64,000 nt of DNA from NCBI GenBank assembly GCA_903813345.2, contig CAIIXF020000004.1:3243525-3307524 (forward strand), read 5' to 3'. This stretch comes from Owenia fusiformis. Its lineage: Eukaryota; Annelida; Polychaeta; Sabellida; Oweniidae. The position numbers and the translations under genes are program-made. Shown here in pieces: positions 23,698-35,734 of the stretch. The number at the start of each line of letters is the position of its first letter. Within the stretch, counting starts at the first letter, position 1. The notes beneath the pieces are model-generated. The model made no database searches. It saw only the letters and a list, made by a program, of their open reading frames with translations, and was not told where the DNA came from.

Positions 23698-24736
23698 CAA
23701 TTGAGTACAAAGGTACGAAAAATGGTATAATTAGGTCCCTCAGAAAGTGAATTGAGAGCGGGAAAGTAATCCACGAGAGGGTCAAAATATCACACGCTCA
23801 TGTACAAGTTTTCTTTAAAACGTGTACCTTTACCTCGCCATTGTCTCTCGGACGCGTAACATGTCATCTCATTGTCATCCCCTATTCCCCGTAGCAATTA
23901 TCTCCTCTCACCAGCCTCAATGCTTAGGTACAGGTATGGTCCCACTCTTTATATGTACATTCTCAATACTCTTTTTTTCCATCTAACTTTTAGGTTTAGG
24001 TAATCCAATGAACTGCGCAAGGAAGTGTGGCAGACAAGTTATCTATTCTGATATTGGAGAGTTTGAGCCAGCAATATTTTTCAAAACGCAACCGTGAACG
24101 CAAAGTAATAAGCGCTAATTAGTCTACTTCAGATACCCGTTCAGCTTCAGAGTTTCGTGTTTAGAACCCGAAATTCCAAACTTCACGTTTTCTCAACGGG
24201 AATCCTTATACTCGTGTCCATAGCCATACTAGGCTGGTCATTTTGAATTCGATACAAAGTAGAATTCTTTCTGAAGAAGATGATGTATTTCGTGCATGTT
24301 TTAGCTCCGACTATCTTACAAAAAAGCTCGATTAAAATATGCATCAGAAAACAGCTATAGAACTACCAATTGCGGATTACATGCTGCATATTTATTTATT
24401 AAGCCTCCAACACTGAAGAATAATTTGACAATTAAAACAATCTTACACTATACCTTATGCTAATTAAACAATTACAATATCACAAACTACGGTGTAGTCT
24501 AAACAAACGCTGAAGCCCGATCGAACGAGAAAGGGTCGATGGCAAACACTGACAGGACCCGGGTTTCTATAACACGTGCTAGAAACACGTACTAAAATAG
24601 TCTCGCAACCAGTGCTATTTACTGAACGAAACGACACGAAAACCCCGGGACAGCGTCCTATCAGAGTATTTATGGATAGGACCCCCGTATGACCATGCTA
24701 TCAGTTTGAATCTATCATTAACAAACTTATGTAACA
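23698..24736. other. intron 1: nothing recognised
   Basis: No coding signal. ACGTGCTAGAAACACGT near 24572 is a small palindromic stretch. A diverged repeat of the 24590-24620 segment (TAGTCTCGCAACCAGTGCTA) recurs at about 25010-25030 (TAGTCTCGAAACCAGTGCTA). Confidence 0.4.
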
Positions 24737-24905
24737 GGCCCGTAGCCAGGACCCTCTACCATTGCCAAAAATGCTTTCAAAACCATGCAGTTTTCACCAT
24801 TCTGAGCACTTTTTCAAATGGTTTTGGTCATTTTTGGGCCATTTCAAAAGTGAATCCCTTGGATTTTTTTTAAATCGACCCCATCCCCCCCGTCAAATAC
24901 CGGCT
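24737..24905 (+). mobile_element. copy of the GGCCCGTARCCAGG repeat family
   Basis: The copy begins CAGGCCCGTAGCCAGGACCC. Internal AAACCATGCAGTTTTCACCA and CATTCTGAGCACTTTTTCAA match the inverse of the interior at 13500-13560 and 690-720, so parts of the family are inverted relative to each other. It ends in a C-rich run near CCCGTCAAATACCGGCTAC. Non-coding. Confidence 0.55.
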
Positions 24906-25736
24906 ACATCCCAGATTTAAACTTAAAACAATAAAATGCTGTATAAAACCCAGGGGATATATCATCCTCCGACTCATTTCTCCTGCATCCCTTGACCCGT
25001 ACTTAAATAGTCTCGAAACCAGTGCTATTTTAACTTTTGCCGGTAGAGGCGCCATAAACTGAACGAAATGCAAAACACTCTAAACCCGGGATGTAGCATC
25101 CTTTGGTATTCATGAATTGGATTAATTGCCCGACCTTTTACCTTTCTGTCAATTTGAATTCATGCCGATAAAGGCTCTCAAAATAGAATAAAATTTGTTC
25201 TCGAAATTCAAAGATGAATTGGCTATTGCAATTAGGAGTTGGAGTCCTTATGTGTTCAAGTTTACGTTTTCAAAGGTATTTGGGATTACAGATGTAGATG
25301 AGGTTTTAATTAATGTTATAATTTCTGATAATAGCTGGCCTTGAACTTCATTGAAGTATTTGGAGTTGATGCTGTATTCAAGTCTGGATCAAATAAACTA
25401 ATAAAGAAAGTTTGATGTACTGATTTATTTATTTCTATTGCAAATAACTATTTACACATGCTATTTCAAGGTCAACCCATGTGACTATTCATTTTATCAA
25501 GCGATTTATAAAGTTTTATAATTATGCATATACCTGTTGACTCACTTCAATCCTGAACATTAACAAATTTTATCTCCATTTCTGGATGTGGCTAATTCCT
25601 ATTGTCCCTACTGTGGACTAGTGACAATATATATTTTGCAAAAGCCAAAAATGTATGCATTCAGTATTGAAACATCAAGTACATTGTACATCGATCACAA
25701 ATAAAGACACATTTACATATATTCCAATAAATTCAA
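24906..25736. other. intron 1: nothing recognised
   Basis: AT-rich DNA without supported features, apart from the diverged segment shared with about 24590. Confidence 0.4.
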
Positions 25737-25884
25737 ATACTGTAAAACCTGTAAATAGTGAACACCTATTGAGCCACAAAAAGTGTTCACGATAGGTATT
25801 TTCTAACTAGAGGGGATTATATACAGGAGTCGATGTGAAATCTATCTAAAGTGGTGTGCACTAAAACAGGTTTTACTGTAGTAT
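25737..25884. mobile_element. MITE with TACTGTAAAACCTGT termini
   Basis: TACTGTAAAACCTGTAAATA at the left faces CAGGTTTTACTGTAGTA at the right. It is about 145 bases, with AGTGAACACCTATTGAGCCA inside and TA at the outer edges. Short non-autonomous elements with CTGTAAAACCTG ends are widespread in animal genomes. Confidence 0.65.
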
Positions 25885-26507
25885 ATGAGATATAATAAAA
25901 AATGTAATACATATACCTGTAAATCATATTATATCTAATGAGCGCACAATTCCAATGAGTGCAAATGTGACTTTCTTATTGAATTTTGTCTCAATATTAA
26001 CACATTGATTTTGATTAACAGAACTGATTGATATATTATAGTGAGTGATGATTTTCAACATGTTTAATGCAGATAAAAATAGTAGCTGTAGAGTATGAAA
26101 ACCTAAGTGATCACAGCTAAAAGCATCATCGTCGATATTTTTCTCAATATCATACCCTTGAGTTGGCAATAACACCACAGAAAATGCACCGATTCAGGTA
26201 TGTCCACATAAACTAAAATGCCTACATAATGAATACTGCAATTACTGGTTAAATTTGACAAGAAAAAACAATTTCCACAACCCCATGATTAAATGTCAAT
26301 GAAAGCCCTCAAAAACTAAAAAATACAAAACACCAGAACCGCTTAATGCTTCTTCAATTTTTGAATTTTTAGAAGAAATCCAATGTTTACCAACAACAGA
26401 CGCCTTGTTATTCTCAGAGGCTAACTGTGCAAGAACCATTAATTGAATATCTTAAAGATCTTCCAAATGTAATGAGCTAACCAATCTCCAATTTTTATGT
26501 ATGATAA
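25885..26507. other. intron 1: nothing recognised
   Basis: AT-rich; no feature supported. Confidence 0.4.
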
Positions 26508-29500
26508 TAGTGCAGTCAGAATGTGGGTTTCAGCGTGCGTTCAGAGGGATTTTATGAGACATAATTTTTCATGTTACTACTATGAATATACATATTTGTA
26601 TGGATTATTAGTTCTTAGTTTTTCAGCTTTTAGATTTTGTGGCCATTTTACCCCCCATTGGCTAAAATTTGGACCCCTACTATAAAATTGGGCAAGAACT
26701 CAAAAAATACTCAGCGGAATGTTTCCAAATTACTAAGTTATATTGGTATAGGCTAACCAAATATATGATAAAAGTTTCATGTCACATGGTTCAGTGGTTG
26801 CCATGGAAATGGATGAAACATGCCCTTCGGGTGTCAATTTTCAGGCCAATTTTTCAGGACTGACAAGAGTCATTTCATGCATAATTTGTCACCAATGTGT
26901 TAGGAAGGGTTAAAATGTAAATAGAAAACTTCTATAATATATTAGCAACAATTGTATGAAAAGATCAGTCCACAAAACCTCAGATTTTGGCCTTGTATTG
27001 GTCCATGACTTATACAGGGGTCTATTTCATAGACTCGAGCTCCCACATTGGATGGATGCTATAACTTTTGAAATAATGGAGATACAGGTCCCATTTTTTC
27101 AGATCTTCATAAATGGTTAGTTTTAAGTATTTTGTCATACTTTGGGAGCTGACATGTGATTGGTTGCCATGGTAATTAGGGTTTTAGGGAAATTCTGACC
27201 CCCACATTGGATGGATGCTATAACTTTTGAAATAAGGGAGATACGTGTCTCATTATTTCAGATCTTAGACTATGATTGATTATAAATATTAAATTAGACT
27301 TTGAGAACTGAAATTTGATTGGTTACCATGGTAACTAGAGTTTTATTGAAATTTGGACCTCCTCAATTGATAAATGCTTTAACGTTTGAATTTAAGCAGA
27401 TACAGATATCATCATTTCAGATCTTAAAAATTAATTAGATTTGTGTATTGAATTAGACTTTGTAGCTTAGCATTTACTTGATTGCCATGGTAACCATGTT
27501 TCGTCGTCATGGTACCCTTAATTTTTTATTTCATTCTTACCTTCATTTGAGAATGGTCAATTCACAACATGTTATACCAAAATGCTCAAAATTATCATTT
27601 TGCTCTTAGTTTCAGCAATTTATCCTGTATGTCTGACAGTATACTAGTAGCTTCATTCCATTCTACTAGTTCTCACACATATTCTGACTCCCAACTTATT
27701 TTTACTCATCATTACCGTTTTCATCTTCCACAATTGCCTCTTAATCAAAAATATCAACAATTTCTATTGCAAAGAAGGATTTTTTTGACCATTCTTGTGT
27801 TAAAGATTCATCAGGGAATTCACAGTTCATTCATGCAGTGTTGGGCATAATGGCAGAGCTGGGTTTAGGCTGGTGGGAATGTGTCCATACATAGGTTTGA
27901 TAATTTACCCTCTTAAAATGTGAAAGAAAATGTCAACACCTTCATAAGTGAGGGCAGCACTGTTCTGTTTTGTTCTGTATCTCATGGGAAACAGCTCATC
28001 TCGTAATCTATTAGTGGCAGTTATTTTTCTATTTCTGCTGTATTTTTGCAGGTGAACAATTCAACTTTAGATTTTATGGTAGCAGGAATTCCTATATTGT
28101 TTCCTATTGAAAAAACAACTTTAAGAATTGTTTGTCTTCGGTTTCAGTTGATTTACTTTTCTTTTGTTCAGAAAGGCACTGGAGGAATCTGATCCAGTAA
28201 ACGCATTGAAGGCTAATATAGCTTCACACAGGACTTGGTCCTAGGTTTGCAGCTACAGGGGTTGGGTTGAGCCTCCTGACATCTAATGGGACAGAGTTGA
28301 CATCAGTTGAGGTTCTTAAGGTTAAGGATAGGAATCAATATATATAGAAATTCCTGACACAAAAAAATCCAAAGTTGAATTGTTCACCAGTAAAAGTACA
28401 ACAGAATTACAAAAATATATTTGTAACTTACATCAATAGATAATGATATGAGCTGTTTCACATAAGATATTCTCCAAAACAGAACAGTGCCCTCACTTAT
28501 GGAGGTGTTGACATTTCAACTCTTCCCATTTTTCAAGATTGGTCCTTCACTGCTTTCATAGCAGCTAATATAATGCAATGAATTAAATGATGAACTCTTC
28601 CACCTTGTAATGATTGCTCATTATAACATTTGAAGAGGATGGATGATAAAACTTATATTTGGAAGTGGAAACATTACCCCCAGTCTCCCGGGAGTTCACT
28701 GTATATAAACCTTGAGGGGATCCTTGGCTCAGGTGGGGTACTTTTGACATTTGATATGGCAATGGACCCAAACTTTAGGATCTGGTATGAGAATGCTCTC
28801 CAAATTATGACTTGATATATCTGGATATTTGGTATGGCACTGGTCCTATATTTGGGCATTTGGTATGACCCTTTGGGCATTATTTTGGTTGATATCGGAA
28901 TACATTCAAATTTGACAGATTGGATGGGAACATATTGATATCTGAGGGTTCAGCCTAGGATCCCAGCCCAATTTTCTATACAGTGAACCCACAGGGACCA
29001 GTCTTAACCCATTCTGCCAAGTCCAATACTGCATGAATGGACTAAATCCCCTGAGGATCCTCAACTCCAGAATGGTCAAAACAAGCCTTCATTCCAACAT
29101 AAATGGTGGATATTTAAATCAAGAGGCAATTGTGCAAAATGAAAACAGTAATGATGAGTACAAAAGAACAAATTAGGAGTCAGTGCTTTTGTAAGAACTA
29201 GTCATATGGAATAAGGCAATATTGTCAGACATACATGTATTGTTTGCTAGTATTTGATATTTTACGAGCCAAACAATGTTTGCATCTCTAGTATTATTGA
29301 GTCATGAGCATGTAAATCATATAAAATAGAAAAAAATCCCCAAATTAGGAATAAAATGGTAACTTGAGCAATTTGGTATTTTATGTCATGTATTGACCTA
29401 TCTAGAATAAAGGTGAATCTGAAAACGAAAACAGCAGTTACCATGACAATGAAACATGGTTACCATGACAGACAAATAAATTCTAGCTTCCAAAGTCTAA

Positions 29501-30604
29501 TACGGTACACACATATTATTATTATCTTACATCTGAAAAGATTATATCTTATCTGGCTGTATTTAAGAGTTATAGTGTTCATCAATTGTGGAGGTCTGAG
29601 TTTCAACAAAACCCTGATTTCCATGGTAACCAATCAAATTTCAGCTCCCAAAGTCTAAATCAATACTTTAAATCAATCATTGTCAAAAATCTGAAAAAAT
29701 GAGACATGAATCTCCCTTCTTTCAAAAGTTATAACATCCATCCAATTTCAGGGTCAGGATTTCCTTAAAACCCTGGTAACCATGGTAACCAATCATATAC
29801 CAGCTCCAAACATATATTTAAATACTTAAAACCAACCATTTATGAAGATCTGAAAAAATGAGACCTGTATCTCCCTTATTTCAAAAGTTATAGCATCCAT
29901 CCAATGTGGGGGTCAGAATTTCCCTAAAACCCTGGTTACCATGGCAACCAATCACATGTCAGCTCCCAAAGTATAATAAAATACTTAAAACTAACCATTT
30001 ATGAAGATCTGAAAAAATGGGACCTGTATCTCCATTATTTCAAAAGTTATGGCATCCATCCAATGTGGGAGCTCGAGTCTATGAAATAGACCCCTGTATT
30101 AGTCATGGACCAATACAAGGCCAAAATCTGAGGTTTTGTGGACTGATCTTTACATGCAATTGTTGCTAATATATTATAGAAGTTTTCTATTTACATTTTA
30201 ACCCTTCCTAACACATTGGTGACAAAATATGCATGAAATGACTCTGTCAGTCCTGAAAAATTGGCCTGAAAATTGACACCTGAAGGGCATGTTTTATCCA
30301 TTTCCATGGCAACCACTTAACCATGTGACATGAAATTTTTATCATATATTCGGTTAGCCTATGCCAATATAACCTAGTAATTTGGAAACATTCCGCTGAG
30401 TATTTTTTGAGTTCTTGCCCAATTTTATAGTAGGGGTCCAAATTTTAGCCCATGGGGGGTAAAATGGCCACAAAATCTAAAAGCTGAAAAACTAAGATCT
30501 AATAATCCATACAAATATGTATAATCATAGTAGTAACATGAAAAATTATGTCCCATAAAATCCCTCTGAACGCACGCCGAAACCCACATTCTGACTGCAC
30601 TATA
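26508..30604. repeat. 4.1 kb imperfect palindrome with tandem repeats inside each arm
   Basis: The left boundary ATAGTGCAGTCAGAATGTGG faces CCACATTCTGACTGCACTAT at the right. Matching inverted blocks continue inward: CCATGGAAATGGATGAAACA against its inverse near 30300; GACTCGAGCTCCCACATTGG near 27040 against 30060; ATTGCCTCTTAATC near 27732 against 29115; GTCAACACCTTCATAAGTGA near 27932 against 28490; and AACAATTCAACTTTAGATTT near 28055 against 28370. The apex is at about 28150-28320. The right arm has about 400 extra bases (28560-28960). Each arm carries several copies of a 140-160 base unit with CCATGGTAACCA, TTGGATGGATGCTATAACTT and GAGATACAGGTCTCAT-type words. Paired open frames on the two arms are mirror images, not genes. 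Confidence 0.85.
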
Positions 30605-31253
30605 AATCCTGTATTGAAATAACAGTATTCATATTTATTCGCCAAGTAGAAATCTTATACTCTCCACCATTTTTATTGGGGCACCAAAATTCATCCATTT
30701 AAGATTTCCCTTATTAAATGACTATATGTACTTTACAAAGTTATTGCAAATGAATATCTTTACATGAAGTTAACAAGGCATTTCTACAAAAGATTGTTTG
30801 CACACATTCAGTGTAACCTTGTAACAAACACCGATTTCCATCTAAATAACACTCTGACAGAGACTATAAAAATGTATTAGCTATCAAGAGTGATATTTTT
30901 CACCAAATATATGTTTTTGTAAGTACTATAAATTCAAATACTTCTGATCAATTTACTTAATAAATTCTACTAACCACTATTTCATCAATATTTCGATAGC
31001 TTGCGCACAACCAAAGCAGCAAGACAAAAGTATTTTCCTGTATACTACCAGGCCATTGTCCCAATGAACATTAAGATGATTTTGAAAAGGTGTACTTTTT
31101 GTAACACATAACAAACATGTAGAGAGCTTCTTCATCTGTAAACACAAAGCTTCAAAATCATCCCTGTCATACAGTTTTGTTATTATACCTCCAACATCAA
31201 GCGATAGTTCTTCTGTTATCATGAACTGACAACCCCCGAGAGCCTCTTGCTGA
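30605..31253 (-). other. intron 1 sequence with weak minus-strand exon-like stretch
   Basis: Between the palindrome and the minisatellite, the minus strand stays open from 31253 to 30977. It reads EALGGCQFMITEELSLDVG and then DDFEALCLQMKKLS. A possible 5' splice site (TTGGAG/GTATAA) lies at about 31186. It might be a degraded exon of the minus-strand spectrin-repeat fragment or chance read-through from the repeat. No family match is claimed. Confidence 0.25.
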
Positions 31254-32862
31254 TGTTCTGACTCATGTTGTTGTAGAACCTGATGGTGTTCTGACTCCTG
31301 TTGTTGTAGAATCTGGGAATATTCTGACGCATGTTGTTGTAGAACCTGGGGATGCATTGCTCTGACTCATGTTGTAGAACCTGATGATGTTCTGACTCAG
31401 GTTGTTGTAGAACCTGATGATGTTCTGACGCATGTTGTTGTAGAACCTGGGGATGCATTGCTCTGACTCATGTTGTAGAACCTGGGGATGTTCTGACTCA
31501 TGTTGTAACCTGGGGATGTTCTGACTCATGTTGTTGTAGAACCTGATGATGTTCTGACTCATGTTGTTGTAGAACCTGATGATGTTTTGACTCCTGTTGT
31601 TGTAGACACTGATGATGTTCTGACTCATGTTGTTGTAAAACCTGATGATGTTCTGACTCATGTTGTTGTAGAACCTGATGATGTTCTGACTCATGTTGTT
31701 GTAGAACCTGATGGTGTTCTGACTCCTGTTGTTGTAGAATCTGGGAATATTCTGACGCATGTTGTTGTAGAACCTGGGGATGCATTGCTCTGACTCATGT
31801 TGTAGAACCTGATGATGTTCTGACTCAGGTTGTTGTAGAACCTGATGATGTTCTGACGCATGTTGTTGTAGAACCTGGGGATGCATTGCTCTGACTCATG
31901 TTGTAGAACCTGGGGATGTTCTGACTCATGTTGTAACCTGGGGATGTTCTGACTCATGTTGTTGTAGAACCTGGTGATGGATATTCTGACTCATGTTGTT
32001 GTAGAACCTGATGATGTTCTGACTCATGTTGTTGTAGAACCTGATGATGTTTTGACTCCTGTTGTTGTAGACACTGATGATGTTCTGACTCATGTTGTTG
32101 TAAAACCTGATGATGTTCTGACTCATGTTGTTGTAAAACCTGATGATGTTCTGACTCATGTTGTTGTAGAACCTGATGATGTTCTGACTCATGTTGTTGT
32201 AGAACCTGATGATGTTCTGACTCATGTTGTTATAGAACCTGATGATGTTTTGACTCCTGTTGTTGTAGACACTGATGATGTTCTGACTCCTGTTGTTGTA
32301 GACCCTGATGATATTCTGACTCATGTTGTTGTAGAACCTGATGATGTTCTGACTCATGTTGTTGTAGAACCTGATGATGTTTTGACTCCTGTTGTTGTAG
32401 ACACTGATGATGTTCTGACTCCTGTTGTTGTAGACCCTGATGATGTTCTGACTCCTGTTGTTGTAGACACTGATGATGTTCTGACTCATGTTGTTGTAGA
32501 ACCTGATGATGTATTGACTCCTGTTGTTGTAGAACCTGATGATGTTTTGACTCCTGTTGTTGTAGAACCTGATGATGTTCTGACGCATGTTGTTGTAGAA
32601 CCTGATGATGTTTTTACTCATGTTGTTGTAGAACCTTGGGATGTTCTGACTCATGTTGTTGTAGAACCTGGTGATGGATGTTCTGAATCAGGTTGTTGTA
32701 GAACCTGGGGATGTTCTGACTCATGTTGTTGTAGAACCTGATGATGTTCTGACTCATGTTGTAGCACCTCGGGATGTTCTGAATCATGTTGTTGTAGAAC
32801 CTGGGGATGTTCTGACTCATGTTGTAGAACCTGGGGATGTTCTGACTCATGTTGTAGAACCT
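31254..32862. repeat. minisatellite of 33-bp units, about 48 unit-lengths
   Basis: The unit is about GATGATGTTCTGACTCATG plus TTGTTGTAGAACCT (33 bases), with common variants CTGACTCCTG, TTGTAGACACTG, GGGGATGTT and a shorter 30-base form lacking one TTG. Because 33 is divisible by 3, frames stay open on both strands. The plus strand reads DVLTHVVVEPD repeats (255 codons at 31974-32741). The minus strand reads FYNNMSQNIIR (242 codons at 31926-32654) or VLQQHESEHHQ repeats. A larger duplication is visible: 31265-31520 recurs 428 bases on at about 31693-31948. It has no start context, introns or domain, so non-coding minisatellite is the simplest reading. Confidence 0.85.
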
Positions 32863-33389
32863 ACAATTCACAATTTACAACTAGAAATTGGCAACTCCAA
32901 GGCGTAGGGAATCCCAACGAACATATATAAATGATGAACTGTACAGTCACAATGTAATATTTACCATCGCACTCTTCCCTTCAATAAATAGATCATTGTA
33001 GTATCATATCTCTAAGTTATGGCCTATTCCAGCCATTTTTAATTTTCTGAGGCAAGAATCAGAAAAACAATGCCATAATTGTGATCTACTCTAAAATGCC
33101 TTCAGCTTTAGTATAATATAGCCATACTTCTAAGATGAAGAAAATTGAAAAGGTTTAATGGTGATAAATATGATCTTAAACAATGCTGAATGACTTAGTT
33201 TTTAACATTTGTTTCGATTAACATTTTTGGCTCACCCTGTGCCTCAATTGTTTCTTATTTCAAGTCATATAAAGAGTTAGTTTAGACATATCTTCAGTGT
33301 TTAATTGTTTTTCCTCAAAATCAGTGTTCAAATGCTCACTTAATAAGCATCATTTCCCAACTTTTTGGAATAAAGATACTCATTCTCAC
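32863..33389. other. intron 1: nothing recognised
   Basis: AT-rich DNA. TTTTTGGCTCACCCTGTGCC at about 33221-33240 looks like a transposon right end of the CAGGGTGAGCC type (compare 12539), without a visible left partner. Confidence 0.4.
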
Positions 33390-33588
33390 CTGATCTGTGC
33401 GGTTACCATACTGTGACAACTCCAGGAGACAGCTCTCTAATGTGCTCTTGGTATCTGCGAGTCGTTTTGTCAAAGTTTCATAATCGTAGTGAAGGTTTTG
33501 CCGGATGGTGTCTGGACCCAATACCAAGAAATTTGTCAGAGTTTTCTCTCCCGTGTCTGCATGGGATGAAGCAGGCTCTGGCCATCCT
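33390..33588 (-). pseudogene. spectrin-like fragment, exon E
   Basis: The donor is GATCAG/GTGAGA, a strong consensus. The main frame reads EKTLTNFLVLGPDTIRQNLH, YDYETLTKRLADTKSTLESC, LLELSQYGNRTDQ. Near the acceptor another frame reads EDGQSLLHPMQ, which resembles the usual G-x-x-LL turn of spectrin repeats, so a frameshift may lie inside the block. The acceptor (ACAAATAG) is weak. Confidence 0.45.
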
Positions 33589-34036
33589 CTATTTGTACAG
33601 GAATATCCTTTTTGGAGAAATTATACTTTCATTTACATACAGTCACTTTGTTTGCTTGAAGTAATGCTTTTAGCTTTAATAATCTGAGCAATTACGCCTG
33701 ATAATTTTAGATGAGTTGCATTTTTCATTCTCCGTAACTTGTAATATTTTGAATGTAAAATATGTTAGAGAAATACATTTGCACTGTATTACTACGAGAG
33801 GGTTTTTAATAGTAAATAAGAAGACCTTCACTCGTGCTAGTTGAGTTTGCATTGTGCTTTCATCTCTTGAAGTATCCATACAAATGAGAGAGAAATGTAA
33901 CTTTGGATAATCTCTACAATTTCTTTTGAGACATCTGTTTATAAGGGTTGAGGGTTCAAGTATGTGGGAATACAATTTTGATGGAACACCCTGTGTATAA
34001 TTTCGGCTTCATTCTGTAAAATATCCCAAAATTTAC

Positions 34037-34179
34037 CTTGAGTAATTGAGCTTGTGTGGTGTGCCTATCCCCCTCCAGGTTATTCAATGGTTTCTCCATC
34101 TATTCATGCTGTTGCATTTTTCCAGTGCCTCCTGGTATATGTGGTTTGACAATACATTGTCACATTCCCTTAATAAATC
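34037..34179 (-). pseudogene. spectrin-like fragment, exon D (1-base deletion)
   Basis: The acceptor CTCTCTTTTAG precedes GATTTATTAAGGG, and the donor is CTCAAG/GTAAAT. It reads DLLRECDNVLSNHIYQEALE and KCNSMN, then shifts frame to MEKPLNNLEGDRHTTQAQLL, K. The block is 143 bases; 144 would keep phase 0 at both ends, which points to a one-base loss. Confidence 0.5.
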
Positions 34180-34288
34180 CTAAAAGAGAGATCAGATCAA
34201 AGAAATGAGATCAAATGGATATCCATTTGCAAGAACAAACACCCTGATTTACATATACTTTTGTACACGATACATGTAGATTGCAGGG

Positions 34289-34395
34289 TCAATTAGTCCC
34301 CATGACAACTGATTTCCAAGACAACTGGTTGCTAAGAACCAACTCATCCCAAAGTCAATTGATCCCCAAGACAACTCATCCATTAGACAATAGAC
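34289..34395 (+). repeat. diverged CCAAGACAACT tandem units
   Basis: Imperfect units such as CCATGACAACTGATT, CCAAGACAACTGGTT and CCCAAGACAACTCATCC recall the subrepeat termini of the element at 7656-8286. They border the repeat at 34391-35465; a similar CCAACTCATCC word lies just beyond its other side at about 35481. They may be its terminal subrepeats. Confidence 0.45.
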
Positions 34396-35465
34396 TAGGT
34401 GCGAGTAGAAATAATCTTGATTTACGTCATTAAAAATTCAAACTTCAGTCAAACTGATGTCATATTTCGAATCTACAGGGTGTCCCGAAAGTATGGGGCC
34501 CCCCCTAGGCAGACATATACCAGTGTCCTCATACTATGTGTCATATATCACTTTAAAGCTTATCCAAAGTTACATTGATTTGCCAAGTATCATGGTTTAA
34601 CTCCCAAATGGGAAAAAGTTACAGTCATTTTAAAAGTTAGTGTTTTGTCAAAATAAAGTTCAATTTTACACCACATTACTAGTCAATGTGTCCCCCCTTG
34701 GCCATGTTAACAGCAGCAATTATTTTCAGATATGACCTTAAAAGCCCTCGAAATAGGGGTGTGGGATTTTATAACCCTCTTAAAACCTGTTAAGGGACTT
34801 TAGAAGAGTTTCCTTAGAGTTTCTACCCTCACCATTCTCTTTTTCCAACTCAATATCCCTCCGACCCGAAAAAAATTGCTGCTGTTAAGATGGCCCAGGA
34901 GGACACATTGACTAGTGATTTGGTGTAAAATTGAACTTAATTTTGACCAAACACTAAATTTTAAAATGCCTGTAATTTTTTCACATTTGAGAGTTGAACC
35001 ATGATACTTGGCGAATCAATGTAACTTTGGATAAGCTTTCGAATGATATATAACACATACGATGACGACACTGGTATATGTCTGCCTAGGGGGGGGGCCC
35101 ATACTTTCGGGACACCCTGTACATGTAAAATTACATCTAGAAATGTGGCTTTGATAAGAGTTTATCAACTTTGAAAATTTAATTTTCTTTGAAAATGTGA
35201 CTTCTAGGTCGGGGAGATTCCCCATAGACCCCATGTTGTAAAATCACAAAAAGTGAAATATCTTTTCTTGTGTTGGGCAGATAACATTTTCCTTTACTGG
35301 ACATATTTTAATTTGAATAACTATCAGATACATAAGGGTAATATGAAAAGTGAACCACTTAAACTGATGAATATTCAAGTTTAAGGGAAATTTGTAATAC
35401 CCTGCCATGTTATTTCCCCCGACTCAGCCGCCTGGTGGCGAAACTGGTAACTACCTACTCACATC
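34391..35465 (+). repeat. interspersed repeat, second copy, interrupted by a transposon
   Basis: The outer parts match 19550-20190 (AGAAATAATCTTGATT, TTTAATTTTCTTTGAAAAT, CGCCTGGTGGCGAAACTGG). The element at 34474-35121 splits it. Removing that element restores collinearity with the other copy. Located in the minus-strand spectrin-like fragment's intron. Confidence 0.75.
34474..35121. mobile_element. TA-flanked CAGGGTGTCCCG-type MITE, nested insertion
   Basis: TACAGGGTGTCCCGAAAGTA followed by TGGGGCCCCCCCTAGGCAGA is mirrored by the right end, TCTGCCTAGGGGGGGGGCCC and TACTTTCGGGACACCCTGTA. Inverted similarity extends much further inward (ACACTGGT with ATATGTCTGCC; CACATTGACTAGT; TTGAACTT). 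This makes it a 0.65 kb near-foldback. TA duplicates at both ends. No transposase is encoded. Confidence 0.8.
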
Positions 35466-35581
35466 TGAGTAATTGATCCTATAGCCAACTCATCCTCAAT
35501 GTTGGAAGTTTATTTTTGTACCAGTAGTATTAAAATTACCCAATGTAACAGTGCATCATATAAAGTATCTCTAGATCATAC

Positions 35582-35734
35582 CTCCACTTTGTTGAGAAGC
35601 ATTTGGTATCTTTCAACAACAAGATTCTTCTCTAAGGTAAAATGAGGGTCACCACTCTGTGTCTGCAACTCTGAGAATGTCTCCCTCCTTCTGTCTACCA
35701 AACTTTTCTCACTCATTAGTGTCAGCTTCAAAGT
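35582..35734 (-). pseudogene. spectrin-like fragment, exon C (intact frame)
   Basis: The acceptor TATATCTTTAG precedes ACTTTGAAGCTG, and the donor is GTGGAG/GTATGA. Exactly 51 codons are open: TLKLTLMSEKSLVDRRRETF, SELQTQSGDPHFTLEKN, LVVERYQMLLNKVE. Charged amphipathic helix content and phase 0 at both ends make this the most convincing block of the fragment. Confidence 0.55.

Noticed and set aside
26497-30441. Paired short frames such as 26669-26863 (+) and 30247-30441 (-)
   Set aside because: They encode the same peptide only because they lie on the two arms of one palindrome.
31926-32741. Long open frames (242-255 codons) on both strands
   Set aside because: They are the product of a 33-base tandem unit, which keeps every stop-free frame open; there is no start context, splice support or domain.
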